Assembly: GCA_003586115.2 (NCBI GenBank)
Contig: QVOM02000034.1
Coordinates: 131,537,936 to 131,601,935, forward strand
Direction of reading: 5' to 3'
Origin: Salvator merianae
Lineage: Eukaryota; Chordata; Lepidosauria; Squamata; Teiidae
DNA: 64,000 nucleotides
Positions 39,505 through 57,170 of this stretch are shown here, piece by piece. The translations under genes were made by a program, and so were the position numbers. Under the pieces are notes generated by a model, which had not been told where the DNA came from, made no database searches, and saw nothing but the letters and a program-made list of their open reading frames with translations. Position 1 is the first letter of the stretch. Every line of letters starts with the position of its first letter.

Positions 39505-40700
39505 GTGCTCAGTTAGAACTCTCAGTCTTGTGTGTCTATACTCTGTTAATCTAGCTCATTCCTCATTCTTTACAAATAAAAGCAGCACATATGCATTCAT
39601 CTATATTTACATTCTTGTCCAGGCAAGAAGGAATCTAAATGATACATGGGTAACTCAAGTCCTTGCCAATAAAAATTAAACCTTTCCCAACTTTACTTAA
39701 TCTGCATAGTAAATCAACTGTTTCTTCCAGAACTTGTCCCAAGAAGTCCAGAAGAATGTGTACATGTTTTGAGGGTAATAAAGACACTTTTAGCCCATTT
39801 CTTTCCTCATCTTCAGGTGTTTCCATTTTCGCCACCCTACTGCCCCATTTTTGTTTTTACAGTCCGAAGCTGTGAGCCATTCAGGACATAAGATGAGTAT
39901 CCCAAACAACAAAGCTGCATTTCCTAACCTAGTGTCCTCCAAATGTTCTCAATGGCAACTCCTTTCTTCCCTGAATTAGGACTAACAAAACCTTCAGTCC
40001 AAAACCTGCTTCAGATGGCAAAGGCACCTCTCATCATTTATAATAATGAATCAGAAGCATTATAGTACTTTAATGTTAAAATTTCAAGAAATTTCCCACA
40101 AATGTAATCCCCACTTGAATTATGTGCGATATTTCTATTTTATAATCTATTTATTGCAGAAGAGGTATGAGGTTAAAGATAAAGAGTTTGGCTTCTCTGA
40201 GAGTGTGATCAGACAGGACTTTTTAAAGCAAAAGTGTCCTTCCAAACAGTTGTCTGAATATGCAGCTGAGAACCTACCTTATTTTGCAACACTGCAACTT
40301 GCATTTGCATCCAAGTCAGGCGATGCCTACCCTGCCTACAGGTGTTACCCAATGATTTGGGAAAACCCCACCTCTTTGCTCATGTAGTTTGCTGTCCAAC
40401 CTGGCTTACAGAAAGAGATGCCTTCCGAAGTATGTAATCTTGAAAGATGAAGAAGCGACTTTTCTGAGACTTCAAGCTGGGCTAAGGTGAATGTGGGGAA
40501 AAACTGTCTGTCATTACAGACCCAGATTTGCCCAGAGGGTATCTCTTTGTCTGACTGCACCCTGAGACTAGCCACTAGGTTCATGGTAACCTAGTTTGGT
40601 TTTCCTGAATTCAAAACTCAGTCTTTCAGATAATGGGTCTTGGCTGAATGCAGTATAGTACTATGAAACAAACTCTTATATGGCTCTTTCTTTCTGGCAG
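39505..40700 (+). other. DDR2: DDR2 intron, nothing identified
   Basis: A 1.2-kb intron with no recognisable element. The frame at 40046-40387 has no recognisable protein features, and the acceptor is TTTCTGGCAG. Confidence 0.75.
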
Positions 40701-40892
40701 GAATGATTTCCTGAAGGAGATTAAGATTATGTCCAGGCTGAAAGACCCTAATATCATCCGGCTACTGGCTGTGTGCATCAATGATGATCCTCTCTGTATG
40801 ATCACTGAGTACATGGAAAATGGTGACCTCAATCAGTTCCTGTCCCGTCAAGAGCCGCAAAGCCTGTCAGACAATTCTACCCCTTCTGTCAG
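40701..40892 (+). CDS. DDR2: DDR2 coding exon: kinase alpha-C to hinge
   Basis: Encodes [52 protein letters not shown]. The Glu in FLKEIKIM is the alpha-C glutamate that pairs with the catalytic lysine, and [10 protein letters not shown] is the hinge. The following SLSDNSTPS replaces the Ser-rich human kinase-insert segment, with equal total length. The donor is GTAACT. Confidence 0.97.
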
Positions 40893-46336
<5,444 letters not shown>

Positions 46337-46471
46337 GTGTATCTTCCACAGCCCACGCTTTGCCCTGATTCAGTTTATAAGCTAATGCTCAGCTGCTGGA
46401 GACGAGATACCAAAGACCGCCCCTCCTTCCAAGAAATCCATTGCCTCCTTCAAGAAGCAACCACTTCATAG
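46337..46471 (+). CDS. DDR2: DDR2 final coding exon: kinase end and stop
   Basis: Encodes [44 protein letters not shown] and TAG at 46469-46471. The [16 protein letters not shown] segment is the conserved end of receptor tyrosine kinase C-lobes. The C-terminal residues CLLQEATTS differ from human LLLLQQGDE as I recall it, but the length is the same. The first residue is Val, where human has Thr. The acceptor TTTTTAAAG fits. Confidence 0.97.
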   Translation: MYLPQPTLCPDSVYKLMLSCWRRDTKDRPSFQEIHCLLQEATTS

Positions 46472-47742
46472 TGATGCCTCTCCTCCATATCCTAAATACT
46501 CTGAACCACCCCTCCCAAGCCTACACTTTGAACGGAAGCCACTTCGCCTGGACTTGCCATTTCCTTCAATAGCCAAACTGAGACTGTTAATCAGCCGCCA
46601 AAGGAAAGAGAGAAGCCGGCCCAGGACCTGAAAAGGTCTGCTACATAGCCTCATTCACAGTGCTGTGCTTTGGACTAGCAAAGACAATATATGGAGGGGG
46701 AGCTGTTAATATTATAGATGCTGTTTTATAAATGGGTTTTGTCTGAGGTAGGGAAGGAGGGAAACTTTTTTTAAAACAATGGGAATGAACTTGACTGCAT
46801 GGAATTCATACAGGGAAATTCTGAAGAAAGGAGCCTTCAGTACAGTGCTTTATACACAGGGCTAGGCTTCTATGAACAGGCATTCTAACAAGTTGGGAGG
46901 GGTATAAAGAAGCTCAGGTCTGCTAAATGAAGCACCTAGCAATCCTGGGCTCTCCTCAGTACAGAGGGGCTTTATAGGAACAGGCAGGTTTCCTTGCAGT
47001 TTTGACCTGTTCCTATAATAACCCATCTGTGCTGTGAGTCCAGGATTGTGAGGTATTTCACAGGCCTCTCTGCACCGCTCAAACAGATTCAAATGCCTGT
47101 TTCCATAAGCCTGCACAGAGCTGTATGTGTGCTGCATGCAGCAGAAATATAAGAAAAGTATAGAATAAGATATTGAGTGCAGCATTTGGCTTCTTAAGAA
47201 TCTCTGGCATTTCCGTGCATGATGTTTTCTAAGGACATGCACAGCAACAATATTACATTTTATATCTAATAATATTGTATTGTAAGATCTGATATAACCG
47301 TGACCATCATATCACAAAAAAACTTAGAAAGTGACCTTAATGCTATTTTAGTGCCATAATGGGAAGCTTTTAGTCCCAGTATGGCTATTGAAAAGCCACT
47401 GGGACACTTTGCACCTGCTTTAAAGAAAAATGGAAAACATCCCTCTGTGCTCAGATCAACTAAGGTCTTCGTCTTTAATTTCTTTGTTATGTCCCCATAC
47501 CACTGCTGATACACCCAACAATTTTGAGAAAGACCATTTTCAGCATACAGGCATTCAGTCCTTTGACGAATGGTTGTGATAATGAACAGTAATGATATAG
47601 TATTATCAGACCAGTATCAGCATCAATCTGATAACATCATCTCATGCCCCTAATGTTTTTCCTTTATTTCCCTCCAATGTCCCTGAAGATTTGAAATACT
47701 CCATAGAATTTTGGTAGCTTTCATTTAAAAAATAATAATAAA
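46472..47742 (+). other. DDR2: DDR2 3' UTR (extent uncertain)
   Basis: This follows the DDR2 stop. AATAAA occurs at 47737-47742, and other candidate signals lie further right. Thus the true cleavage site is unknown. A minus-strand frame at 46862-47242 has no features. Bases 47745-47800 (GAGCAACTAAAATGAGCAAG) resemble a small CR1 fragment. Confidence 0.5.
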
Positions 47743-49949
47743 GGAACAGCACAGAAAAGAGCAACTAAAATGAGCAAGGTGAAGCATCTGAAGCTTTTTA
47801 ATTTTTTAAAAAAGCAAGTGGTAGGAAGGGCAGAAACCTACAAAGTTATATTAGTGGACCCTCCCCTCATCTGTCTCTCACATCACTAGGACTGACGCAG
47901 CTACACCTAGGTTTTTATACAGTTTTGATCCATCTTTGGGCAGATTAGCAAAATGGCAAGCTGTTTTCCTTCTATATAGCCCCGGGAAAATGCTGGTTTT
48001 TAAAACGCGTTTGGAGGCACCTTTGGTATCAAACCAATAATTTTAGAATGCTTTTAAGTTTCAGGAATCACGCCTCCCTCTAAAATAGAATTATCAACTG
48101 AATTAAGAGAGGTATTTAGCATGTTGTTTAATTTTTATAAAACTCACTTGACTAATGAATTCATCTGGATCAAAGTTTTATGTTACTTTAATTCCTTGAT
48201 TGCTGGTGACACGTCATCTACAGTAAATCTTGCATTTAAATGTTACCAGTTTTCATATTCTAATATAGAGCGTTTAACAAATGATTGAGCATTTGGCATA
48301 GTTCAAAGAAGACATTAGCAGGCATAGTGCTAACAACTTTAGAGCTTGAGATCCATCAGCTCACCACAGTGTCAATACAGCTCAGTACATACTAAGGTGA
48401 TACACTCTATATTTTTAATGCTTTTTTAAAGGCATAAAACTAAAAATTTAGATTTTTTTTCACCTGCTGCTTGTAATGTATTTGTAATATATATGTGATG
48501 GCCATAAATTAACTCCAATTTTTTATGTTTCTAAGGAAACAAAGCATATATTTTATTGTCCCCTGTTTTTTTAGATCTGTCCTTTAATCATCTTCCTAGT
48601 GAAGCCTATTTATTGAATCTGGTTTGGACACCAAGATAGAATTAAATCTTCACACCCATATAGTTTTTAGATTTACCGGAAAAATGATAGTAAAAGTGAC
48701 CTTTGTATGGTCTGATGCCAATGAATCCATATTGTAATATGACAAACATTCCCTTTTGAAATTACATTGTGGTCAATTCTTCAGAATGATTAATACCCAG
48801 AGCAGAAAACTGCTTGTATTTGGTTGCAGTAGTTGCCAAGAGTCTAATAAGCTGTATTTTCCCACCAATTTCTTAGGACAAAGGGGAAGATAATTTAACC
48901 TGTACACAGGGTCTGTCTATTTAGCTCTAAATTTATCACTCCATTCAAATTTCCAATAAGTTTTCCTTTGCAAACCACATTTGGCTAGTATCGAGTCCCA
49001 AAAGTTACCCTGTCCTGTACCAGTACCATATATTGAGACCAGAATCAAAAGTGAATCTTGAGGATCATCTTGTTTTGTCATGTGTTATATTTTTATGAAT
49101 GAAAGTGGTGTTTTTTGATAACTCAGTACTGATTCCCTAAGCTTTAGAGTTATTATATGTAGAAAATTGTGGCCCAAATGATGATATTTAAGGAGGGCAG
49201 CATTATTATTGGGGTGGTGAGTTTCTTGAAGGAAACGCACCACAAGTAACTTATTTTTCCTCTTTACCACATTTCCTAGACCTCATACTTCAAGAAAGAG
49301 TATTTTAATATCATCTGTAGGCAGATGGTGTTTTATCCTCTGGTGTGCCCTTTGCTTTATTTGGTATAAATGTAGAAGTGTCTGCTGAAGAAAGTTTGGG
49401 GAATTAATGATGGAGCTACAAGATCTGAAGGTTTCTTGATTATAGGCTTTTCTGTGTGGAAGGATTTTTTTGTTGTGTCATTGTGGCAGCAGTTGCCTTT
49501 TCTTTTCCTTTTTTGTGGGAATGGGTGGCTCCATTTTGGGGCTGTGGCAGAAAATACATTTTTTAATGTGTCAGGTGCCAAAAATACAATGTAGTAGCTG
49601 TTTCAGCACAAGGCATTATCATCAGTATTGTGCTGAAATAGCTGAGCATGAGCCAGTAATCTACCAAAATCACAGTTGTTTCCAATTAGTCATTGCAGAG
49701 CATCCCCTTTCTGTTCCCTTCAGAAGCTCATGTATTTCAAACCTTCCCACTTCTCCTCCTTGTTGTTAACTGAGGATTTTAGTTGGGGGGCTACATGCAT
49801 GGGATGACCAACTAGCAGTCTCTTCTAGCAGCTGTGCTTATTGCTGAAATAAAAATGGCTTAATCCAGCAAACAAACTGGATTATCTTACCATTATTCAA
49901 CATCTTATCACACCAGGACTTTCTTTTGAGTGCTATAAGCCTCCAAAAT
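47743..49949. other. A/T-rich stretch, nothing identified
   Basis: Mostly A/T-rich DNA after the likely DDR2 end. It may be a longer 3' UTR or intergenic. No exon, RNA gene or repeat boundary was recognised. Confidence 0.5.
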
Positions 49950-50440
49950 GGGCAAAAGCAAAGCAAAACAAAATCTCAGCCAACCTCTTCCTACTGCAGA
50001 GGACAAGATGGAGGTACAGTCTACTGAAGCTAATAATGGCAGCTCAGATGACCACCACAAGACTTTATATAGTGTGCCAGAATGATCAAAACTCTTAGAT
50101 GCCCATTTAGAAACCTTTAAATAGACACTTCTTCTTGAATGGCAAGAATCTTTACATACATTTGAAACCAAAATTGCAAATACTGATAAAACCATAGCTT
50201 CACATGCTGAAGTGCAACACTCCACCTCCACTGCTCTAGATTTTGCTGCAGATAATGCAGGCAGGTTTACGGACCTTATAGCCTATATTCAAAATCTGCA
50301 GGATCAGATAACTGACCTGCAAAAGTAAATGTTGCAACAACCTTATCCACGGGTTGCCAGAAGAGTCAACTATGACAACATTTTTTATCAAATGGTGGAA
50401 GCATCTTCTTTCTGACATCAGTATTTCTCTGCAGGTCATC
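49950..50440 (+). pseudogene. LINE (Tx1/L1-like) ORF1 remnant
   Basis: The plus strand reads MGKSKAKQNLSQPLPTAED, then a heptad-like coiled coil with IANTDKTIASHAEVQ and GRFTDLIAYIQNLQDQITDL, then NLIHGLPEES. That order (basic start, coiled coil, N-L-x-x-x-GLPEE) is typical of L1/Tx1 ORF1 proteins. Stops interrupt it at about 50082, 50122 and 50325, so it is dead. A matching ORF2 remnant lies at 52740-54250 on the same strand. Confidence 0.6.
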
Positions 50441-50446
50441 CACCAT

Positions 50447-51345
50447 GCCCACCACAGCCTCCAGGTTCACTCTCAGTCCTCAGCGACCTCCACTTTCGCC
50501 TTCTCTGTTCTTGGTGTCTGCATGCCTAGAAAAGAGGGAAGGCACTGCTACTGCTCTACGGATTTGAACTTGTGCAAATCTGTAGAAGGGAGAGAAAACT
50601 TGCTGTCTGGCTTGTCCCTGCGTGTGGGTGTGTGTCTGCATGCCTAGAGGGAATAAAGTGCTATTACTGCTGTAGTAGTCAAGTCTGAATGCCTGCAGAA
50701 CTCTAGACGGGCTGAAAAGCTGACAGCGAGAGCAAGGGGAAGCCTGCAAAAAGGTTCCCCACCTCGCGCTTACCTTGACTCGTCTTCTGCCGCAGCTCCC
50801 TGCAACATACCCCCTCCCCACACACAAACACACAGAACGCTGCATGTAAGTTGGCAGCCGAGGAAGAACTGGGGGGGAGTTGAGAGGATCATTATCACAG
50901 AGAGAGAGAGCTGAGGGAGAACTTTTTTGTGGGGATGAGAGAAATTTTATTCTTACTATTTTTAAAGCGTGGAAAAGCAAAGAAAGAAAACCCAAACAAC
51001 CAGCCACTCTCCCAAAGCAGTTTCTCCCCACATCTTGCTTTGATCCCTTGTTAGGATCTAACAAGGAGATTGGGAGGCTTCTTTTTTTTTTTAATTTAAA
51101 GAAGGTGTTTGTAAAGGGCAGGAATCCCCCCCAAAAGGGCACAGCTTGACTTTCCCACCCCTGTGACGTCGAGATTTGAACGTTGGGACTGCAGCCAATC
51201 ACTGACTGCCCAGGGAGAGGAATTTGACGAGGGGTAGAGGCAGAAAAGGTACTGTTTCCCCCTGCCAAGCACAGGAAACGTCAGTGTGAGAACGAGCAAA
51301 TCCTAATTGAGTCCGTGTTAAAATGCAAATGTGGGAACGATCAGA
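50447..51345 (+). repeat. repeat region including family 1 copy C
   Basis: Bases 51120-51345 match the left end of copy B (17370-17620) in the opposite orientation, for example GAGATTTGAACGTTG and GTTAAAATGCAAATGTGGGA. The left part (50514-50700) contains an imperfect 118-base direct duplication starting GTGTCTGCATGCCTAGA at 50514 and 50632. A minus-strand frame of 262 residues (51268-50480) crosses it but shows only low-stop composition. It sits between the ORF1 and ORF2 remnants of the LINE, so it was probably inserted into it. Confidence 0.6.
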
Positions 51346-52140
51346 AGATGAATTCAGTCCTCGTACTTTTCTGATAACGGATTCAATTTACGATGTCGGA
51401 CTGTGCCCCAAGAGACTAATGATCTGACAACATGCCAGTTATAAATAGCCATCTGGCATGACCTTTGAAGCCTGCCATAAGCATGTTACAGAAACATCTC
51501 CACTCACCCTCAGTCCCTCCCATCCCAAGAGTAAATGCTATCCCACCTAGCATAGCAAACTAATATAACCGTATAATAGAGTACATTGGAATAACAAATA
51601 GAGTAGCACATGACATAATGAAAGAAAACATCTAAAAAGACATAGCAGTGACCATAGGAGCTGACACAAGCTACTTTCTGACAAGCTTGCTCAGAGTTAC
51701 AGCTAATGTTTCAGAATTATTCTAATAGGATTCTAAATGTGTTGTTCTACTAATCTTTTTATCAACTTTTCAGACATTTAACATATTATGATATTTCTTA
51801 AAAATTGTTTTTCAAGTTGCATTTAGCCATAACAGTTGATATGGATTTGTTAACATAGGTTACAGGTTATGGTAAATTTCCTTATTAATTTACTTGTCTC
51901 TGCTTAGGTACTAGACTCCCAACTAGGTTTGTAGTATAAGCTTGTTATTTTACAAATGACACATGAATCAGTTAACCTAGCTGTTATCCTTCTCTCTATG
52001 CCTTGGCAAGAATGGTCAGTTGGTTCTTGATTCCAGGTGCTTCCAGTATGTTCAGCTGGCAGAGCCTCCCACAAGGTTAACTCATTTGCAGGTACTTCAA
52101 TTGCCTAAGCAAGGTTGGCTTTGATGTACGCTTAAATTTT
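51346..52140. other. nothing identified
   Basis: A/T-rich, with no recognised element between repeat copy C and the next repeat. Confidence 0.5.
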
Positions 52141-52490
52141 GTCTTATGGCTGCTCAGTGGCTATATATAGGGCCTGCACACACTTTACAGTAGTGAGCAT
52201 TGGGCTGCTCACTAGTGAAGTGCATCCACAACACGGGTGGTAGGTGATAGGGAGCAGACTATAGCTCCACAGCTGTACCAGGAGCAGACTACAGCTGCTC
52301 CTGATTGCTAACTGCTGTGGAGCACAAAATCGTGCTCCACTGCTTCTGGTACACTGCATTTGCACCCTCTTCTGGGTGTGAACACAGAGAGGCATGGCTG
52401 TGGCTGTGCAGTCGTGCCGCATTCCCAGTTACATGGCAGCAGACAGAAGTTACCCTGTTCTAAGATAGGAAGTGCGAAACGGTCTATACT
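52141..52490. repeat. repeat family 2 copy
   Basis: GCACCCTCTTCTGGGTGT at 52362-52379, followed by GAACACAGAGAGGCATGGCT, matches the copies at 9952 and 38166. It contains internal GGAGCAGACTA repeats (52252 and 52282) and a possible inverted end (GGGCCTGCACACACTT on the left, AAGTGCGAAACGGTC on the right). Boundaries are tentative. Confidence 0.5.
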
Positions 52491-52739
52491 TTCTTTCGTC
52501 CTCTCTTCTCACTCTATTGTTTCCCTATAAAGAAGGCTGTCAACTCTCATTCTCTAACATCCAGTATTCAATTCTGCTAAAAGGCAGCCAGCTTTGCTCC
52601 CCTATCTCAATTATCTCTGATAATCACTTTTCTGTAAAGAAGGTTGTAGACTCCTTTTGCTATCTTGTATTCACTCTCAACGTGCTTTCCCTCTGTAAGA
52701 GGAAAGCTGTCAATATTATCTTGTCATGTTTTCTCTTAA

Positions 52740-54250
52740 ACTTTTGTCTTTAAATGCTAATAGTCTTAATACAGATTCAAAATATCACAAATTATTAAAA
52801 ACTTCTTAAACGAGAACAACACAGAATATTTCTTGTACAAAACACACACCAGGCAGGGGAAAACAGGCTATGTTTCAGCATCCCTTGTTAACCAGAAATG
52901 CTATTGCACCAGGCATCTTCAAAGGAAGTGATATTGCCGTTATTTTCAATCACAACGTTCCATTCATTGTCACAGCAACAAAAACTAACCCTAAAGGCAG
53001 ATTTCTATTTGCCTCAAGCATTTTACATGATAAAACAGTCTATATATTTTTATATAATACCCTTCAGAAGCTAGGTCAGTTTGCTTCTGGAAAATTAATT
53101 TTTGCTGGGAATCGTAATATAACAGAAAACACCACTCTAGGCAGTCAGCTTCCTGTTACCAAATCTACAACAACTCAACAAAAGTGGTGTAATCCATATT
53201 CAATTAATTTCATATATCTGAGTCATTTAGCATAATCCACTCTAGTGCCAGAGAAATCACCTTTTTTTCAGGTAGGCACCAATCTTACTTTAGAATAGAT
53301 CACATTCTACTATTCCAACTCTTATTTAGCTAGCTGCAGATGTTGGCCTTAGAACTATTATGCCACTATCTCAGCCTTCTTAAATTGTCTAACCAGTCAC
53401 CCAGTGACCAGCTGTGGAGATTCAGTCCTGCTCTACTAAGCTGGAATCACTCAAAAGAAAAATTGCAGAAAGAATTCAGTACAGACTTTGAACTCAGTTC
53501 TACCCCTGATAGAATCCTAAGGTGCATAGCCACCATGAAAATGAAAATCATTCTATAGTTTCTGTACTATTTTTAAACTATCCCTTTTCCATTCTGCTTA
53601 AGAAAATAAAGCTTTGGGGAAAAGGAATAAACCACTTTATCTTTTCAAATTTAAAAAAACCCTCTTAATTCTCAGAGTATTCCACTTACACTCAGATTTT
53701 AACATTAGCCAGTAGAAACCTTACCCCTTCTGAACAATTGCTTTTATGCTTCCGCGGTATAAGAAAAGACATGATTTCATCCATCAACTTAATTCTTTCA
53801 GACTGAAACTCCAATAACAGCAAAGCAGTTGTAATAGCTTGGGAGAGTGGCCTCCAGTTTCACTATACGGGTGAGGAATGGACAAAAATTGTCCCTACAC
53901 CCTCAGTTTGGGAAACAGCTCCACACATTACAGAACTCTTGTTAAAAGATTTTCACCGCTGGCATTGCACTTCACATATAAAAACTACTCTTTCAGTTAT
54001 TGGCATGGATGTAGTGCCCGTGCTTCTTTTTTTCATATGTAGTGGTGATGTCTCCAAGTCTCCAAATTTGGGTCCTCTATCAGAAATGAATTAGTAAAAG
54101 TATTAAAAGAACTGCCATCCCTTTCTCTAGAACTTGTGCTTCTACTAGATTTTGAGAAAAGCAACCAGTCAAGACTGTCAGCTCTGCTCCTCTATCTTAA
54201 CTATCTCTGCTTAAATCTCTCCTTCTTGTGATGCTCCTTTTCTTATCTAG
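52740..54250 (+). pseudogene. LINE (Tx1/L1-like) ORF2 remnants
   Basis: Three stretches on the plus strand look like pieces of one ORF2. At 52870-53235 an endonuclease-like frame has GSDIAVIFNHNVPFIVT, NPKGRFLFASSILHDKTVY and KLIFAGNRNITE. At about 53400-53530 SPSDQLWRFSPALLSW with STDFELSSTPDRIL resembles the post-endonuclease linker. At 53850-54060 EEWTKIVPTPSVWE and LLKDFHRWHC resemble the C-terminal domain. The reverse transcriptase core is missing. Many stops and indels show an old, dead copy. Confidence 0.5.
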
Positions 54251-56126
54251 TACTCTCTTACCTGTCTTTAAATGCTAATAGTGGACTTTAAAGTTATAAC
54301 TGCTGTTTGGTATTCTTATCATCTTATTATAGTATGCTATTAGACTATCAAGAATTTCCTAGTCATACCATCACATACTTTCTTTCAGAAGTATATAGTA
54401 GATAAAAATCATTGCCACACTGATTATTGTAAGTTGTTATTTTGTTTTGTTGGTTTTTCAATTCTGTTCAGCTGTGTTGCTGATTATTATTGTGCTGGAC
54501 GATGTTTGCTATATCATATTTGATATTTAATACATATATATGTATGTGTTTTGTTCTTACAGAACAAAACATTAGAGTCTGTATATAAATCTAAATATAA
54601 TCCCCATCCAACCTCCCCCTTCCTAGATATCACCCTAGGGGCTAGGGTTTGGAGTAATAATCAAATAATTTACAGTCATATGAGCAGTATGTAGATATGT
54701 AAAATCTACGTATACAGTACTGATGGTAACACCTCACATTGAGGCATCTACTGCATTGCATTTTTGGTGCTCGGCACAATAAAAAAAAAAGTGTTTTCTG
54801 TCACACTCTGACAATTCTGGAATATGAATTGTCTTCGTCCATATATCACTTGATTCACTTTTAGGAAGTTCTAGTAATTGTAATAGTTGAGATACTATAA
54901 ATTTGGAAATACAAGAGTTATCTCCTGAAGGCAGTTGATCAGAATGACTGCTTTCTATGAGCACATCTTTTGGGGAAAATACATCATTAGTTTCAGATTT
55001 TAATACCAATGGGATAGTAAAGCAAAGTATTTTTAAAACTGTCCAGTATAGTACTTATATTGTCTTGTCCATTAATAAAATGGAAGCTAAAATAGTATTC
55101 AATGTATCCACTAGGTGACCCTTAGAGGCAGGTGAATGTGAATTTATATTGTAAAGTATTGCATGTCAACCACATTTGTTCCTTCATTTAAGTGTCTTTC
55201 AGTGCCGTCTATCAGATCAGTGTGGAAAGGGACTGGGTCCAGAAACTTCGTCAGTTCTTTCAACACCCCTGGGACAGGTAGCTGCATTTACTTTGTGAGG
55301 ACACCTTTGGGTTTATTTGAAAGATTGCATTAGACATTTCCATGCTATTTGCTCTGTTATTCATTAGTTTGCCTCCGAGCCAAGGGGGGATTTTTAATAT
55401 GAGTTATTTCTTTCTCTGCTTGGCTAATCTCTACAGCAGCAGTGGAATCTATAGTGTTATTAGACTCAAGCTCCACATCACTGTTACCATCTCTGTTAAT
55501 TTCGGTATTTTACTGTTTTCAGAGTTTCAGCCAGAAGTCTCTATCGAATGGCTTCATCAAATTCCGAGCATCTCAAAATTCTTTTTCTGCTCTGAGAAGT
55601 TTTGCGTTAACTTCAGTTCTTAACTTCTCCATGGTCCCTGTGAGGCTGGTTTTATCACGCACTACAGATCTTAGCTTTCATTCCTCTGTATTATCAGAGA
55701 AATTGTGCATGCTCTTGCTGCTTCAAAGCATCCACTATCTTCTTTTACTTCTCCATTTCTAAATGTTAAAAGCTGTTGACTTTTCCCAAGGTCTTTCTTT
55801 CCTAAACATTCAGTGCTTGCTTATCTCTAATTTGCAGACTTATTTAAAAGGAATTTTAAATAATTACTAAGTACAGGAGGGAGTACTCTTCCTAGTGTCT
55901 GCTATACAACACAGACAGAAAACCTTCAACTAACATATATGCTAAAAACTGTTTCTCTAGTTCAGTCCACAAAGCATTATATCTTTCCCTGATTTCAACT
56001 TAGAGCAGTTGCGCCAATATCAGAATTTCTGCTCTTAGGTTTGGTCAACTTTTTCTTGTCTTGGAGGCTGGAGTTAATCAGCAGAGGATCACTGAGTTTG
56101 ACCAGCATGGTTCTAAGGTCATCTAA
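54251..56126. other. nothing firmly identified
   Basis: A/T-rich DNA. Frames at 54734-55009 and 55342-55762 have no recognisable features. The reverse strand of 55380-55760 has some coiled-coil-like wording but many stops and was not assigned. Confidence 0.4.
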
Positions 56127-56788
56127 GGCTGCGGCTAGACAGCAAAAGAAAAATGTTGGATCTTGTTTAGATCCCACAATTGCCTCTCAGGGCCCAGACA
56201 CATCTAAGTTTTAATCCAGTTTCAGTCCATTTTTGGTTTGAAAGAACACATCAGCAAAGTGATTAATCATTTTCTTTCCATATTATCTAACCCAAAGGTG
56301 GATTTTCTGAGTTAGATAATCCTGAAAGAAAACATCTTATTACTTCAGTGATGCGTTGTCTCAGTCTGAAAGTGGACTGAAGCTGGATTAAAACTTAGGT
56401 GTGACTGGGCCCCCACTGTCCTTGTCAGACAGCAGGGCAAAATCACAGCGCAAGCCTGAGCCCATATGTTGTTTGGTGTTGCTGCCACGATGCTAATGAT
56501 TTCAAAAATACCCGGAACTGTGCAAGCGCCTGCCCCCACACTTGCACAGTGGGTATTTTCAGCCCGGTTTTGCCCCTGTGAAAAACCCAGGAGCAAGCAC
56601 TAGGCATAGTACGCAATATCACTATTTCAAGAAAACCCCGGTTCAGAGTTCTTTTTCTCCAGAATAGCAATATTCCAGGATTTCACCTCTATATCCCAAG
56701 ACTATGATGGAATTGTCTCAGATGTGTGTAGCAATCCCAGTATAGTGCCAGGATAATCCCAGGTTTTATACCCTGTCTGTACGTAGCC
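56127..56788. mobile_element. TAA-flanked TIR element with nested MITE
   Basis: GGCTGCGGCTAGACAG at 56127-56142 is mirrored by 56773-56788 (12 of 16 positions), with TAA directly outside each end (56124-56126, 56789-56791), which fits the 3-bp target sites of PIF/Harbinger elements. Inside it, 56190-56412 is bounded by about 40-base inverted repeats starting GGGCCCAGACACATCTAAGT and its near-copy (about 37 of 40). This suggests a second element inserted in the first. Neither encodes a transposase. Confidence 0.65.
56190..56412. mobile_element. 223-bp MITE with 40-bp inverted repeats
   Basis: The left arm contains TCTAAGTTTTAATCCAG and the right arm CTGGATTAAAACTTAGG, complementary with about three differences over 40 bases. 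Both ends are GGGCCC. No clear target-site duplication was seen at these ends. Confidence 0.8.
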
Positions 56789-56944
56789 TAAGAGCCAACT
56801 GTGGATGTAACCGTAGTCATTCTTCTGCTAGTTTTTGAATTTTGCCATTTCTGATACCTGTATAGAATGCAAAAAAAATGACAGAAGATGACAGATATCA
56901 TTTTCCAAGATGAGTATGGATGATATTCCTGGAGTAACTGGGCT

Positions 56945-57170
56945 GAACACTCTTGGGAAAAGAATGTTGAAATAGCTGGGCCTTTGATCTGATCCAGCAA
57001 GGTAGTTGTTAAGTGATTCCTCATTTATTTCCCCAATCTTCTCTGTCCTATGTAAAACATTCTCCTTTTCCATCAGGAAAAGAATATTGAAATAGCTGCT
57101 GGATCAGATCAAATAACTCCAAATTTATCACCCAGATCTTCTTTGTCCTGCCTATGAATATCCTGTTCTT
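56945..57170 (+). repeat. diverged tandem duplication of about 110 bases
   Basis: GGAAAAGAATGTTGAAATAG (56957) recurs as GGAAAAGAATATTGAAATAG (57077). The following blocks (CTGATCCAGCA or CTGGATCAGAT, ATTTATCACC-like, CTTCTCTGTCCT or CTTCTTTGTCCT, and CCTTTTCCATC or TCTTCATCCAT) correspond in order. The copies are clearly diverged. Function unknown. Confidence 0.7.

Noticed and set aside
50480..51268. 262-residue open frame on the minus strand
   Set aside because: It covers a repeat region (family 1 copy C), has no recognisable domain and its partial match to copy B is explained by DNA-level repeat homology.
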